Origin: Ceratodon purpureus
Taxonomy: Eukaryota; Streptophyta; Bryopsida; Pseudoditrichales; Ditrichaceae
Direction: 5' to 3'
Length of the DNA: 64,000 nucleotides
Assembly (NCBI GenBank): GCA_014871385.1
Contig: CM026429.1
Coordinates: 16,286,751-16,350,750 of the forward strand
The position numbers and the translations under genes are program-made. Positions within the stretch are counted from its first letter, which is position 1; every line of letters starts with the position of its first letter. The notes below the pieces were generated by a model. That model had not been told where the DNA came from and ran no database searches. It saw nothing but the letters and a program-made list of their open reading frames with translations. Shown here one piece after another: positions 1 through 12,289 of the stretch.

Positions 1-108
1 TTCAAATATTAAGTGAGAACCGTAATACGCACTCAAAAAAACAAAAAAAAATACTCGTTCGAGGCACCCCTCGGATCCAAGGGATGGATTGAGGGTGCCA
101 CTTGCATT

Positions 109-529
109 CACTTTTTTTGACAACTCGCATGGAAAATGACGAGATTTTTTTTTTTTTTTGAAATATGGCTTGTTGTATGTTTTTGGAAAGCTCTTGTCGA
201 GGGCTTTCCAACGATGTATTACATCAAAGATTTGGAAAAAATCTCCATGTGTAGTGCCAATTTGAAGAATTCAAAACAGCATTGTCAGAATATCAGCATA
301 GTTGAGAAATTTCTAATGGTGTCTTTGTGCAATATTTTTCATGGTAGAGCATATGAAGTGGGTAAAAATTTGGACCAAAGGGGTTGTCTCGGATCCGAGA
401 CAAGCCTCAGGTGGGTGGGATTTTGACACTTTTTTTGACAATTCGCATGGAAAATGATGAGATTTTATTTTTTTCTTGGAAATATGGCTTGTTGTATGTT
501 TTTGGAAAGCTTTTGTTGAGGGCTTTCCT
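109..529. repeat. Pair of direct repeats of about 102 bp
   Basis: Bases 109-210 and 427-529 are near-identical direct copies offset by 318 bp. Both run from a CACTTTTTTTGACAA segment through GAAATATGGCTTGTTGTATG to GAGGGCTTTCC. Short open frames across them have no recognisable domain. This looks like a local tandem duplication in non-coding DNA, perhaps a transposon remnant. Confidence 0.75.
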
Positions 530-700
530 GCCAAGGATGCCATTGACAAAAAGGATATTCCGTAGCGTTTCAAGAAGTCGGTGGATGTCTCTAGCAATGA
601 ATGCCTATTTACAAATTATCATAGAAGCAATTTTGGAGCTCCTCACCTCCTTTAGTGTCCTTGGTACCATGAGGTCAAGGAAAATGATATTTGTTACGGG

Positions 701-1120
701 GAGGAGATAGCTCTTAATTCAAGTTGTGAGATTTTAATGAAGTTGCTTGTGGATGAGAATATGGTGAATTTGGAGGAGGATGCCTAGGAGGTTGGTAATG
801 ATGCATCTCTTTCTGAGAGGCAAAGGAAAAAACTGGCAGAGAAGAAGGCTAAGGCTGAGGCAAGGATGAAGGAGAAGGAGGACAAGAAGAAAGAGAAGGA
901 GCAAGAGGTCAAGCTCAAGAAGGAAGTTGCAACAAGGAATAGGGAGTTGACAAAACTTGTTTTAAAGGAAGGACTAGAGAAGTTGATGTCTCATGTTGGC
1001 ATTTCTCCTTCAGGGACTAGCACGTTTGCTGCCATAGTTTCTCTAGTCCCTCATGTGCAGTCGGTGGGGAAAAGGGATGAACAATCACATTGGTGGATCT
1101 ATTATCTCGCGCCATCTTAG
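701..1120 (+). pseudogene. Decayed lysine/glutamate-rich coiled-coil ORF
   Basis: One frame reads through from about 662 to 1120 with a single in-frame TAG at 785-787. Before the stop it gives an ordinary-looking segment (SSCEILMKLLVDENMVNLEE). After it comes a very charged Lys/Glu coiled coil (roughly 815-960), then a short hydrophobic segment (LEKLMSHVGISPSGTSTF). An ATG at 866 could start an 84-aa product, but the sense-like sequence lies on both sides of the stop, so a broken gene is more likely. I do not recognise the family. Similar charged C-terminal segments occur in plant transposon-associated proteins, but nothing here proves that origin. Confidence 0.35.
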
Positions 1121-3160
1121 CAAGATAAGAAGTCCAATTAAAACTCTTGAGCTTCCTCATTATGCTGAGATGCAGGCTCAAGCTTATGTAGCTGCTCCTT
1201 CTCCAAGTATTTCATCTGGTAGAGAATCATAGTATTTGTCGTGACGCTGAGATTTATCTTGATATAGCTGCAGAAGTTGCCAGAGTGGTTTTGTCTAGTG
1301 ATAGTGATTCTTCTCATGTTGGATTGGTACATGTAGCGATGACGATATGTCTACTTGATCATTGCATAGGTACTCTATAGTGCTATCTTATCCCTACTTA
1401 TATATCAGATATTAAGTTTGGCTTTGGATTTTATATTTTGCCGTAACCTCGCTTTACCTTACTCCTATTTAAATTCTTTGCGGCCTTACATTTTAACATT
1501 GACTACATGCATGACTAAATCATAGAGCTCGGACGAATTCATTCTTAAGTTGAATTTCCCTTGGTTAAAGTTTGAAGGCATCCACATTAAAATGTGATTT
1601 TCTCAAAAATTTTCTCAACTTTTTTTTCCTTCTCCACTTCGAAAATACCCCCTCTACAAATCCAAATCCGAAGTCGGTTTTCAAAAATACAGATTATTTT
1701 AGGAGTTATCAACTCGCAATTAATAATTTCTGGTTCTTAAAAAACAGTCATCCAAAAATTGGATGATACTTGATGAAAAATGGATGAACAAGGGATTGGG
1801 TCGGGGGCGGGGGTCGGTAGGGGGCAAGGGGTTGGGAGGGGTGCAAGGGGTCGTGAGGGGGGCCGGGAGTCAATGTACAATGAAGGAAGGGCTTTCTTAG
1901 CATGCAATTTCTGATCAGTTTCTGATTAGTTTCTGATCAGTTTCTGATCAATTGTCTGACTGTTTCGGAAGGAAGGCGAGGGGGGTGGTTTTATTTTTTC
2001 ATTTAATAAGTTTTATTCTTTTTCTTCCTTCTTCTTGATGACGTGGAATTGCTAAGATATATGTTAAAAAAATCACAATTCACTTAAACATGAATAGGGT
2101 GTAAATTTCTACATTGATCAATTTAGAAGCCATTATCTTTGGAAAAAAACCTTAACCACCTTCCACGGTCATAGGTTCCATATATGCCATGTCATGCAAA
2201 ATCATCTCAAAATATTGAGATAAATAGTCAAAAATTTATAAATTTAGTGCTCACTGCTCACTGCTCACCGCTCACAAGATACCATTCCTGCATTGGTTTC
2301 TACATAATCTCTAAAGGTCACTTGACCTCTTTTAATCTATCATTTTATAAATTACACTCATTAAATACTAATAAACACTAATCAAACATAAATTTTCATA
2401 CAAATCATCTTTTTTGTAAACTACATCTTAGACTTGTACAACTTAATCACAAATACTTAACCAACACATCTAAAGTACAACAAAATATATCCGGAAAGAA
2501 ATCCTTCTCACTTTCAGGATTAACAAAAAACTTAGACCATCCCAAGGCTTAAAGAGCAAGAAATACACACTAGTTAGAGCTTAGGAGGGAGCACAATAAA
2601 GTAAACTACAAAGTGCAACCTGTAATCACTAAGACGTGAATATAAAGTGTGGTGTTTTTCAAAACTCAAGGCTGATTTTGAGCATTTTGGGGTAATTTTT
2701 GAGCATTTTAGTCACATTTCAAGGTGTCACTAGGCATCTCACACGCATCTACACTAAAAAAACATCTTCAATTGAAATTTAATCTGACCTCTAAATTCAA
2801 AACTCACAAAAAGCACTCCTGCAGAAGTGACCCTTTCAAAAATCATCTCTGTAGTCCTTTTCGTATCGTGAACAAATTGAAGAGTACATGACTTGACCAT
2901 TTTAGAATATCTCTCAAACATATTAGAAGTGGTTTTAGATAATTTTGATTCTTTTCTAGCCACTTTTCCAAATGACACTTTAATTGGATTTAAAGCCTTC
3001 TTATGATAACTTTAAAGTGTCCACTTTGAACAAAACTTAAAAAAAATGAAAATCCAACTCAGTTACATTTATTCATCACTTTTGCAACACTTAAATTACA
3101 TCTTTCCATTACTTTTGTAACACTTAAATTACATCTTCTCCTTCAGAGACCAAACTTCAA
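1121..3160. other. Gene-free AT-rich stretch with small simple repeats
   Basis: I see no gene here. The stretch holds a G-run-rich block on the + strand at 1792-1867, four imperfect copies of an 11-bp unit (TTTCTGATCAG) at 1908-1950, and four copies of a 7-bp unit (TGCTCAC) at 2248-2275. The rest is AT-rich without sustained coding frames. Confidence 0.6.
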
Positions 3161-3207
3161 CTTCTTCTCCTTCTCCTTCTTCTCCTGCTCCTCCTCCTTC
3201 TCCTTCT
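3161..3207. promoter_or_regulatory. CT-rich tract upstream of the GDI gene
   Basis: An almost pure pyrimidine tract of CTT/CTC units lies about 320 bp upstream of the GDI start codon. Pyrimidine microsatellites of this kind are common in plant core promoters and 5' leaders, so it may mark the promoter region. No TATA box is evident between it and the ATG, and the transcription start cannot be placed from sequence. Confidence 0.35.
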
Positions 3208-3522
3208 ATACATAATATGTTAATGAAATATATTAAATTAATATTAAATAAGAAATATATTAAATCATTATTGTATATTAGTGAAATGTATTAAATTAAA
3301 GAATACTGGAACACACAGCACAGAAGGGGAACACTCAAACAGTGGGGAACAATTCAATGCAAAAAACGACATCCAAATGATGCATGTTATGCAGTTGCCA
3401 TTCCTCTCCTCTTCCTCAAAATTTCCAATCTTTGGTTGCTTTTGAGCACCACATTCCACATTTGCATCATCGATCCATTCTCTGGCCTGATCTGATTCTG
3501 TGGTACCATAATTGTAGCGATC

Positions 3523-6500
3523 ATGGATGAGGAGTATGACCTGATTGTGCTCGGCACCGGCCTCAAGGAATGCATTCTCAGCGGTCTCCTCTCTGTGGAG
3601 CGTCTCAAGGTACGTGGGTCTACTGCTTGGCTCATGTGGGTTGCTGTTTTTTCATGTGGACTGAAGATGATTTTATGTCATGTTGGTTAACAGTGGTTTA
3701 GTTCGTTTGGATAGATGGTTGATCTGATGTTGCGATGAGGTTTTGAGATGTGTGTTGATGGATTTCTGTGAATGATGAGGTTTTTTTTTTTTTTTATCTC
3801 TTCTGGTGATGTTGGGGGTTTAGGTGCTTCATATGGACAGGAATGACTACTATGGTGGAGCTGCAGCGTCTTTGAATCTCAACCAGGTGGGTGTTAGGTC
3901 AGTGGAGTGTGTTGTGTGATTCATGGATTGGTTGTGTCAAGAATTATGTATTGGTGTTTGTGAATGGCAGTTGTGGTTTAGTTCGTGGAAGTGGTTGAAT
4001 TTGAGACTGCGTTATAAGCGTTATGAGCTCACACAGCTTCACAACCCCCGCCACTCTCAATGTTCAATTTCAACGTTTACATGTTTTGTTTGGCTTGGTT
4101 GACTTCCTCTAGTTTAAGTTTCATGCTTGGTCCTGCTTTCTTTTGCGTTGCATGTAGACGTAGTGGTCTCTTTGTATGAGATATATATGTTGAGAGTCTT
4201 ATTCAATTTTGGAGCTGTTCTGAAGATTGGTGCTCCTCAAGCTAGGAAGAAGAAGAAATGCTCTAGCACTGGCTGAACCCTAATTCGTTTTCTGTGCTGG
4301 CAATATCACCGCATTTGATGGTTTGATCTGTCTGAGAATCTTGTATCGAAAAGGCAGCTGGGTTTCATTTGTCTTAAACCTGTGCTTGCTGCAAAACTAC
4401 GCTGGAGAAGGCTCATGCTTACTCCCAGTGTTCTTGGTTGCTTGTCTCAGCTATGGCGGAAGTTCAGGGGTCAGGAAAAGCCTCCTGCGTTTCTGGGGTC
4501 CAGCAAGGATTACAATGTAGACATGGTTCCCAAGGTACTCCGCACTTCCCAAGTTTGATCAGTATTTCGAGAAGTGCTAATTCAGGCATGAATATAAGAA
4601 TTTGGCTTCAGGAACTTTTGTGATATTTTACATTTCTGTCCGGATATTTCCCTTCATATATCTCCAAGAGATTGCTAGACATGATCAATTTTCATGTCCC
4701 TTGCGTGTGTCTCAAGGCTTATTTTTGGATCTACTCAGTGATGAATATAGCCTGTGGTGTTTGAGTTCTATTTCCTGTTTATGAGGTCATAGTAGAATCT
4801 GTGATGGATCTGTGCTTAAGATCGGAAACCACACCTGCAGGCATTAATGCAAGGTCTAAATTGCAGTTTATGATGGCAAACGGCGCTCTAGTGAGGGTTC
4901 TAGTACACACGGATGTTACTAAGTATCTATTGTTCAAGGCTGTGGATGGCAGCTTCGTATACAAGCAGGGAAAGGTACCGCAATTCAAAATTGAGGTTGA
5001 GTTTCTCAAGATGAACACCTCGCAAGATTTTGGTGATTTTGGTGAATTACCATCATAGCATACGCTGTTGAGTTCTACAAGTTATAATGTCTGATTTGTT
5101 CGGTTCACGTGATTTACAAGACATTAGGATGTGTCTATGATTATATATAATATATTGCATAGAAAAAATACCATTTCTAAAGTGCTTGTTCATGATGGTT
5201 TGGACAGATATACAAAGTTCCATCAAATGATGTGGAGGCAGTGAAATCTACATTGATGGGATTGTTTGAAAAGAGACGAGCTCGTAATTTCTTCATATTT
5301 GTCCAGAGTTATGACGAGGAGGACTCTAGGACACACGAAGGCATGGATTTGCGTACAATATCAACCAAGGAGCTTTTCAGGTAATTTATCCCGCTGCAAA
5401 CCCATTTATTTATTGACTGGTAATCCTTTTAGACGTTCGATCGGTAGCCTAAAGTTTCAAGTTCTATACTTTTAGGAGGACGAAGTTCTAAACTGGAAAT
5501 ATGGCTAGGTTTCGACGTGGTCAAGGTTCTCCAAAGGCCTGCGCACAGTAAGGGACAATATGGTGGAAGAGACGAGTATTCAATACTATACATCTTATAA
5601 GTTGTTTGCTAGGCTTCAGTCATCAATTTTCGTGTGGTTCTAAAACTCTTTGAAATATCATGATGTAGCAAATATGGATTGGACGACAACACAATCGACT
5701 TTGTAGGTCATTCACTGGCGTTGCATCGGGATGATCGATTCTTACTGGAGCCAGCTTTGGACACCGTAAAGAGAGTGAAGGTGAGTTGTTTGGTTCGTTG
5801 GCCTCCATATTGTACCCTGTAAAATTAGTTTGAGTAAAGGATTCAAGTCTATTCATGTTCTTTCCGTGTGCAGTTGTATGCTGAATCAATGGCGCGATTT
5901 CAAGGGGGTTCACCGTATATTTATCCGCTGTATGGACTGGGCGAGTTGCCACAGGTTTGTATCATCAATCTGCTGCACAGAAGTCAAGATCTCCAAGTGC
6001 TGTCATAGTAAGATTATACCCCCTGAGGATTTTTCGCGCTTAATTGATACTCATTATCCGTGAAAAATAGTTGAGTGTATCAGTTGAGGTTCTTAAATCA
6101 GGAAAGTATTGGGGCGTCATTTTTCCAAGTGTTTCGACAAAAATTCCTGTATTTGCAACCAAATTAAGAGAGCCAGTTTCCCTGGTTACTATTCAGAATG
6201 ATGTGCTTGATGATTGGCTTGTTCTTACTCCTAAGATAATCCCTATCGTCTCTCAGAGATGTGGTCACGGTTCTTTGCAGGCGTTTGCTCGACTTAGTGC
6301 AGTGCATGGAGGAACCTATATGCTTGGCAAGCCTGATTGCAAGGTATCTGAAACGGGCCATTTTTTTCTGGACCAGTTCCGTATATTGGTGTTTTATCTT
6401 GGTAGACCTAATGATTAGAGAATTTGCTTCATGATGGGGCAGGTTGAATTTGATGAGATGGGTCAAGTCAGAGGAGTAACATCGGAGGGTGAGACAGCAA

Positions 6501-7674
6501 GGGCCAAAAAAGTAGTCTGTGATCCATCATATTTGCCCAACAAGGTTTATGTGCTGATACGGAGAGCCCATCTCACCAAAATGTGTTCATCACTATTATC
6601 CACCTAAAGGTCTGTTCTGATGAATTTCTTATATTCCATTTGTATTCTCCTCAGGTCAGAAGAGTAGGGAAAGTTGTGCGTGCAATATGTTTCATGAGTC
6701 ATCCAATCCCAAACACCGATGACATTGATTCTGTTCAAATTATTCTTCCTCAAAAGCAACTTGGCCGCAGATCAGATATGTAAGTCCCAATTTCAGGCAT
6801 GACATAAAACTGACCTTTGCTCTCATTAGTTGGTTACATACCTTAATTGAATAGTGTTTCAACGAAATCTGACTGTTTTAAATCACATTGCTGACAGGTA
6901 TGTATTTTGCTGTTCCCACTCCCACAATGTGGCACCGAGAGGCAAATACATAGCCTTTGTCTCTGCAGAGGTGGAAACAGACGCTCCGGAGGCTGAGCTT
7001 GAACCAGGGCTTGCACTTCTTGGACTGATTGATGAGAGAATCATTGACATTTATGACATGTATGAGCCAGTCAATGAATCGTCACTCGACAATTGTTTTA
7101 TCTCAAAGGTATTCTTTCCTTAATTACTCGTAAACAAAGTGTATTATGCTTCGGTTTCGAATCTTGAATTCTGGAATGCAGCTTGGGCACTTCAATTCTG
7201 TACCTCTTTTTTCTAGGAATTATGCTAGGACAAATTTTAGAACATAGCAACTATGAAAAAACCAGCAGATTTTGTGCCCGTTGTGTGCTTGTTTTACATG
7301 AGAGTTTTGCAGAGTTATGATCCGACCACACACTTTGAGTCAACAGTTAAAGATGTACTCGCAATGTACACACGTATTACTGGCAAGGTTAGTCTGTCTG
7401 AACACCTAACAAGTAGCATACATGCATAAGTATACATTTTTAGCCGCTGTGAAGTATTTGAGGTGGTCTTTCGTTCACTTAGACATTTTTGATTGAATCC
7501 AAGGCAGTGCTTGTCAATTGTTCTTTCGAGGTGAATGGTGTAGAGTAGAAATTCTAGTACTCTGTTCTTACTTATTAATATGTATACGTCTCTTGATTGT
7601 AGTGTTTGGGTATTAATATGCAGATCCTGGATCTGAGTGTGGATTTGAGTGCTGCAAGCGCTGCTGAGGATTAG
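3523..7674 (+). CDS. GDI1: Rab GDP dissociation inhibitor (Rab GDI), 13 exons
   Basis: GDI extracts prenylated GDP-bound Rab GTPases from membranes and recycles them through the cytosol. Thirteen exons join in frame to 444 aa, the usual length of plant GDI: 3523-3609, 3824-3886, 4451-4534, 4867-4974, 5208-5380, 5669-5780, 5874-5954, 6281-6343, 6443-6544, 6655-6779, 6898-7108, 7313-7387, 7624-7674. All introns are GT-AG and all phases match. The N-terminus ([16 protein letters not shown]) carries the dinucleotide-fold-like GxG motif of the GDI/REP superfamily, followed by MDRNDYYGG. The Rab-binding and later conserved blocks are present ([41 protein letters not shown]), as is the family C-terminus [15 protein letters not shown]. 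The start is the first ATG and matches the family N-terminus. No stops or frameshifts were found. A candidate AATAAA poly(A) signal is at 7895-7900. The symbol is by family; the paralogue is not assigned. Confidence 0.97.
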
Positions 7675-7987
7675 GCTGGGTTAGATGGTAGACGCACCTT
7701 CTGAAATTTGCTTGTCGGGGCTCTCTAACACTTGTTTGTTGCTGGAAATCTCACATCCAAAGCAAATTGTCATTTTTCAGTGGTACGGTATCATGTATCT
7801 TTGATTGGGACGTCTTTATCAAGATTTTGCCAAATTTTTAGGTCCTATTTTTGCGGGTTTTGATCCACTAACCTTGTAGTTGATGATAAGTTGTAATAAA
7901 AGAGACTTTCAACAAAATGGTGTAACATTAAATATAGAACATGCATAATACCTTTTAAGATTTCAAAGGAGATAATCATCATAAGGC

Positions 7988-8164
7988 ACCTTGACACATT
8001 CACCAGGTAGTAAATGGTACAAAAATGACGGTGAATTTGTGGTGTACACTTGCTCAATTTAGTAAGTATTCATCGTAAATTCGTGGTTGCTCAATTTAGC
8101 AAGTATTCACCACAAATTCACTGTCATTTTTGTACCATTTGCTTGGCAGTGAATCAGTCAAGGT
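7988..8164. repeat. Imperfect inverted repeat (57-bp arms) just past GDI
   Basis: The arms at 7988-8044 and 8108-8164 are reverse complements with a few mismatches; the core ATGGTACAAAAATGAC / GTCATTTTTGTACCAT is matched. The 63-bp loop holds two near copies of TGCTCAATTTAG-AAGTATTCA. This is a foldback or MITE-like structure. No clear target-site duplication is visible. Confidence 0.7.
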
Positions 8165-8252
8165 TCCCTCTGCATGCAAGAATGCAATCTTGTGAGTAGT
8201 ACCTCTGCTGCGTGGAGCCTTCTAAGTGCGTCCATTAATGTCTGCAGGTCCG

Positions 8253-9384
8253 TCATGGTCTTAGGGGTATAATCTTGTCGTTTAGCTCCACCAACAAAAA
8301 CAATCGAGGGAGTAAGTCGGGTTTTAAAGGGGCAGTTTGAGGGTCAATGTCGGAGAATAGTTCATGGACCTTCTCCCATGCCTTCTCCAAGCGCTCCGCT
8401 TTAGCTCTAGCAATGGGGTCTCTGGAGAGAGACTCTAACCTTCTTACGCCGTGGCGCTATCTCCTTCACAGTGTCTGAAACCAGGACATATGCCAATGCA
8501 CGGTCTGTTGGCCAAAAACACAAACATTCTTTTCCAAGGTTCCTTCGTTTGTTGCTGTTGGGGTGGTTGCTCCTCGGCCCTACGCCTCTTTGTTGGCGTT
8601 GCCCCAACCGCGTTTGCCATGGCGTCTTTTGTCCATCCTCCCCGGCTTCTACTCTAGCACGCGGGGTTTGCGTATCAAATGACCCTTTGAGGCCGCCCAT
8701 CCCACACTCTCCTCCTTGTCCCCGTCTTGTAGCACATTCAAAATTCCTCGCGGAACCAAGCAAAGCTGATGAGGAATGGCCCCACTTGTCTTCACGGTGG
8801 CTCCGCAAAACATTGCCAATGTTGAGTACCTACTCCACTATCACATTCGTTGAGGTTCAAGTTGACTCCGCGCAGAAACTTGCCACCGAGGGACTCATGA
8901 CGGTCAAAGTGGCCTCCTCCTTGGCTCGTTCAGCAATGTCTAGACTCCCCCCCCCTCCCAAAAAAAAAGCATTTATAGTGGAGAATGAATTGTCCTTGTT
9001 GTTGAAGATGTCATCAACGTCTTGATGCACCTCCTCCTCGACCTCAGCCCATGCATTGTTGATTTGAGTTTCTTTGCTTTACTCAGAGTCAAAGACAATC
9101 AAAGACAACCATTCAAGCGTTGTGTCCAAACAACGCCGTTTTGGCTTCATATGATTCCCAAGCATTTTCCACAGTATACAAAGTTATATTTTTTGAAGAC
9201 CACCTTTGACTCCTTATTACCATCATGCCCTCTCGCAGGATAGATCTTATGAAGCATCATATAGCGGGCAATTATCCATTTGCTGGTGCCACCCAAGGTT
9301 AGCATTGTTGACCATGTCGGCGTTGCAATACTTGCAGATAAAGAGAATCTTCGTCCTCGCCTTCCCCTCCCCATGTGAAGACGC
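8253..9384 (-). pseudogene. Degenerate zinc-finger / transposon-associated ORF relic
   Basis: Read on the minus strand, coding-like pieces sit in order in different frames separated by stops. At about 9384-9255 is a zinc-finger-like segment with C-x2-C...H...C (FICKYCNADMVNN, then WHQQMDNCPLY). At about 8618-8530 is a basic, Gln-rich stretch (TPTKRRRAEEQPPQQQQ). At 8420-8253 is a helical tail ending in a stop (AERLEKAWEKVHELFSDID, then LVELNDKIIPLRP). The order and composition suggest one former gene broken by several frameshifts. A C-x2-C...H...C finger followed by a basic region fits BED-type or hAT-related transposon proteins, but I cannot name a family. The plus-strand open frame 8471-9025 is treated as its antisense shadow. 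Confidence 0.4.
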
Positions 9385-11930
9385 TATCTTCTTCCTCCAC
9401 AATAGGTTCACTTCAATCATAAATCAATCATATTCGGACACCGAGAAAGCATCGCGATTTGGATCATATCTAGTCCATATGCTCTATATTACAATAACCT
9501 CCTCAAGGCTGAACCTACCTTTCACTTTGAGCTGCAGCGCTCATGCAGATATGATTCAATAGCAGGATCATAATAGGGGTGGACGAAGAAATCATCAGGA
9601 CAGAGCAGCAAGGTGTGGATAATGTAGGAGAGGTCAAACTCTTACTCCATGAACCATGCCTGGTTTGAGCTCCACGATTTGGTGTTGCCACTCCATTAAG
9701 AATGTCTTCACATCCAAGACCATAGCCTAGCCTACAACACCGTGCATGCATCTTCAAGCGTAAGGCTAGAAAGATCGAACAGGTTTGGATTGTTTATCTA
9801 CAGAGACAAGAGCGTGCGCATGAGTTTGCCCACGCACTTACAGCAATGGCAATCTAGGATCTCATTTAAGAGGGTGGAAGACAGATCAGAATACCCTAAT
9901 CCCCTCCTTCCTCCCCTAAATCCTAAAGAGTGGACGCAAGGAGTTGTCTAGGTTTAGTTATCGATGAGGCATGGCTAGCCATTGCTTTCGATGCATGCTT
10001 TTTGCGGTAGCTAGTCTCCACACTAAATGTTCTATATCTTGTAACGCCCTTTTTGCAGTCCAATGTCACAAAGTGGTAGAGCTCCGTCACTACCACATAA
10101 CGTTGTTGCGTCAGAACAGATCCCCGTGTTGATCTTGTAGTGACAAATGACATTGTGATTCCCCGATGCTTTGATCTCAGTTCATGCCCTTGCCTCCACT
10201 CAACAGGATAGTTGCGTCCATAGCACTCACTTGTAGCAATGACCCATTGGCTGCAAAAATGCGGATGCGAGCACTACCCGCAACAAAGACCCTCGCCTTG
10301 GCTACCGTCAACGCTCGACTTCTCTGTCTTAACCACTAAAACCCTAATCTTGCATTCAATTCAAACAAGGCTAGAAAAAGAACCTATGCACTAAAAATCT
10401 TCAACTAAGCCATTAGAGCACCTACACCATGACGACCATATTGTAACTATGCCAACAACGTCCACGGTTTTCATAGTGTCTTAAAACATGAGTATACTCC
10501 GCTATAGCCAATCACCCTTCTGCAACGATAGTTCAACACAGCGTGGCGATGGCGAGTGGAGGGAGAGGATTAGGGTAGCAGCAGCGGGGCGGCCGGGATG
10601 AAAATCTCGGGACGACAGAGGATCCAAGGTGCAAGCGGGCTTTGCCATTGCGGGGGTGCATGGACCCTTGGACGAGCGCCATGAGGAGAGGGTGTGGGTG
10701 GAGGGCCACGGTCGGGGAGGAACGCGTTGCCCTTACCTGCAAAGAAGCAAAGTGCAACGTTTGATGGGGGAAATAGAGAGACCCATGAATGAGTGCTAAG
10801 GTGTCTTGAAATTCATTAAGTTTTAACTTTGGACCAAACAGATGTTGCCTAGCATATACATCTTTGATCTTTTGTAACATAATTGATAAAGTTGCAAGTA
10901 TAATGGTGCCTTCCATATTGAAAGCACATCTTATTCCAAAACTAACTAGATCCTCTAAATGATATTGTTTACAGAGAAATGACATACAAACACAAGAAAA
11001 CATGATGAACAATTTGCTCAGAAATCTAGAATTTTTGATGATTTCTTTGAATTAGTGTTAATTGTCTAAAGTTTGGATTCTCCAAAACGTCAGAATAACC
11101 AAGTTTTGGACCACTTTGCCAAAAACAAGCAAAAATTGCAATAGGAGAACGACGGTTTAGGATCTTGAGTTTCAGTACCACCACCAAAGGCAACTCTACA
11201 TCCCGACTTGTTTTTGCATTTTGTAAAGCATACTAGGCCCATTTCCCATGAGTATATGGTGATTTCTTCCTCGTGGCCGCTATACACTACGGTAGAGGAG
11301 TCCTCTACCGCTATCAGCCATGAATTCTTAAAAAATGAAGTAGTTCAATTGGCCAAAAATGGTACATTGACTGATTTGGATCTAGACCATGGCCAAGATT
11401 CCTCTACTGAAACATGGAAGAAAAAAATGACATGGCTTCCAAGATGACAATATCTTTTGTAATGCAAATTCATTTGAGGTCAAGTATTTTTGGCAACCTA
11501 AATGCCTTGGAGAAGAAACTTGGCCTCACAAAATTCCAATTTCATTAAATAATATCTTTAATACTCCAATTTTTAGCCCTTGTCATGTATTATCATCCAT
11601 TATTCAAAGGCCATTTTCAAGTCCTTTGAAGCACTTTCGAGATTTTTAAATTCCACTTATTATACTAACTAATATAGTGTCATGTCATATGTTGATTGTT
11701 TTCCTTACATGCAATTTTCAGGGATTTGCAATCATTTTTGAACTATTAAAGTTGTTCTTTAGATTATGGTCTCTTCCAAAGTACTCTCTTTTGTATTTAC
11801 ACAATGACCGGTCAAATATTCTTTGTAGGTTTTTAAATAAATTTCCATTTTATTGAGCATTCCATCCATTGTCTCAAATAACCATGCATAGGGCAAAAAT
11901 TCTTCACCAAATGGTGCATTACTTTACCGT
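9385..11930. other. No gene recognised
   Basis: Several short open frames occur on both strands, the longest being 159 codons on the minus strand at 10533-11012. None has a recognisable motif or splice-supported extension. A 21-bp near-perfect palindrome (CGGTAGAGGA, G, TCCTCTACCG) lies at 11290-11310. Confidence 0.5.
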
Positions 11931-11950
11931 AGTGTAAAGCGGCCCTCAAA

Positions 11951-12284
11951 GCCAGTTTAGACTATGCCCAAACTTTGAGAGGCCACTAGTTTGAATCAAT
12001 GAAAATGCTCAACTGCCCAAATTCTGGGCTCTAAGCCTTCACATTAAGAGCCGAGGTCCAAAGGACATCACTTTCAAAAAAATACCTAAGTGGTAGTACT
12101 TTTAGAAAGTTATAGCGCCAACACAACGGCCTCTCGAGCAATAGTTCGGGTCGAGCAAAATGTTCGTCCCAAACTTTCGTTGAGGGGCCAATCTTTTTTT
12201 CGTTGTGCTCGGCCTCTATGATATAGTTCGGTCCAGAAAAGTGACGGTCATCCTCTCAACTTGAATTGGGCATAGTCTGAACCG
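11951..12284. mobile_element. MITE-like element with about 32-bp inverted ends
   Basis: The left arm 11951-11982 (CAGTTTAGACTATGCCCAAA... core) and the right arm 12249-12284 are imperfect inverted copies sharing AGACTATGCCCAA and GAGAGG. The outer flanks both carry GGCCCTC-type sequence, so the true ends may lie slightly further out, near 11933 and 12290. There is no coding capacity. Superfamily and target duplication are not resolved. Confidence 0.5.
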
Positions 12285-12289
12285 GCCCT

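Noticed and set aside
136-710. Overlapping frames over the 102-bp direct repeats
   Set aside because: Two frames on each strand run across the same repeat without a shared protein pattern. The similarity is at DNA level.
8471-9025. 184-codon plus-strand frame
   Set aside because: Composition is irregular and it is antisense to better coding-like fragments on the minus strand.
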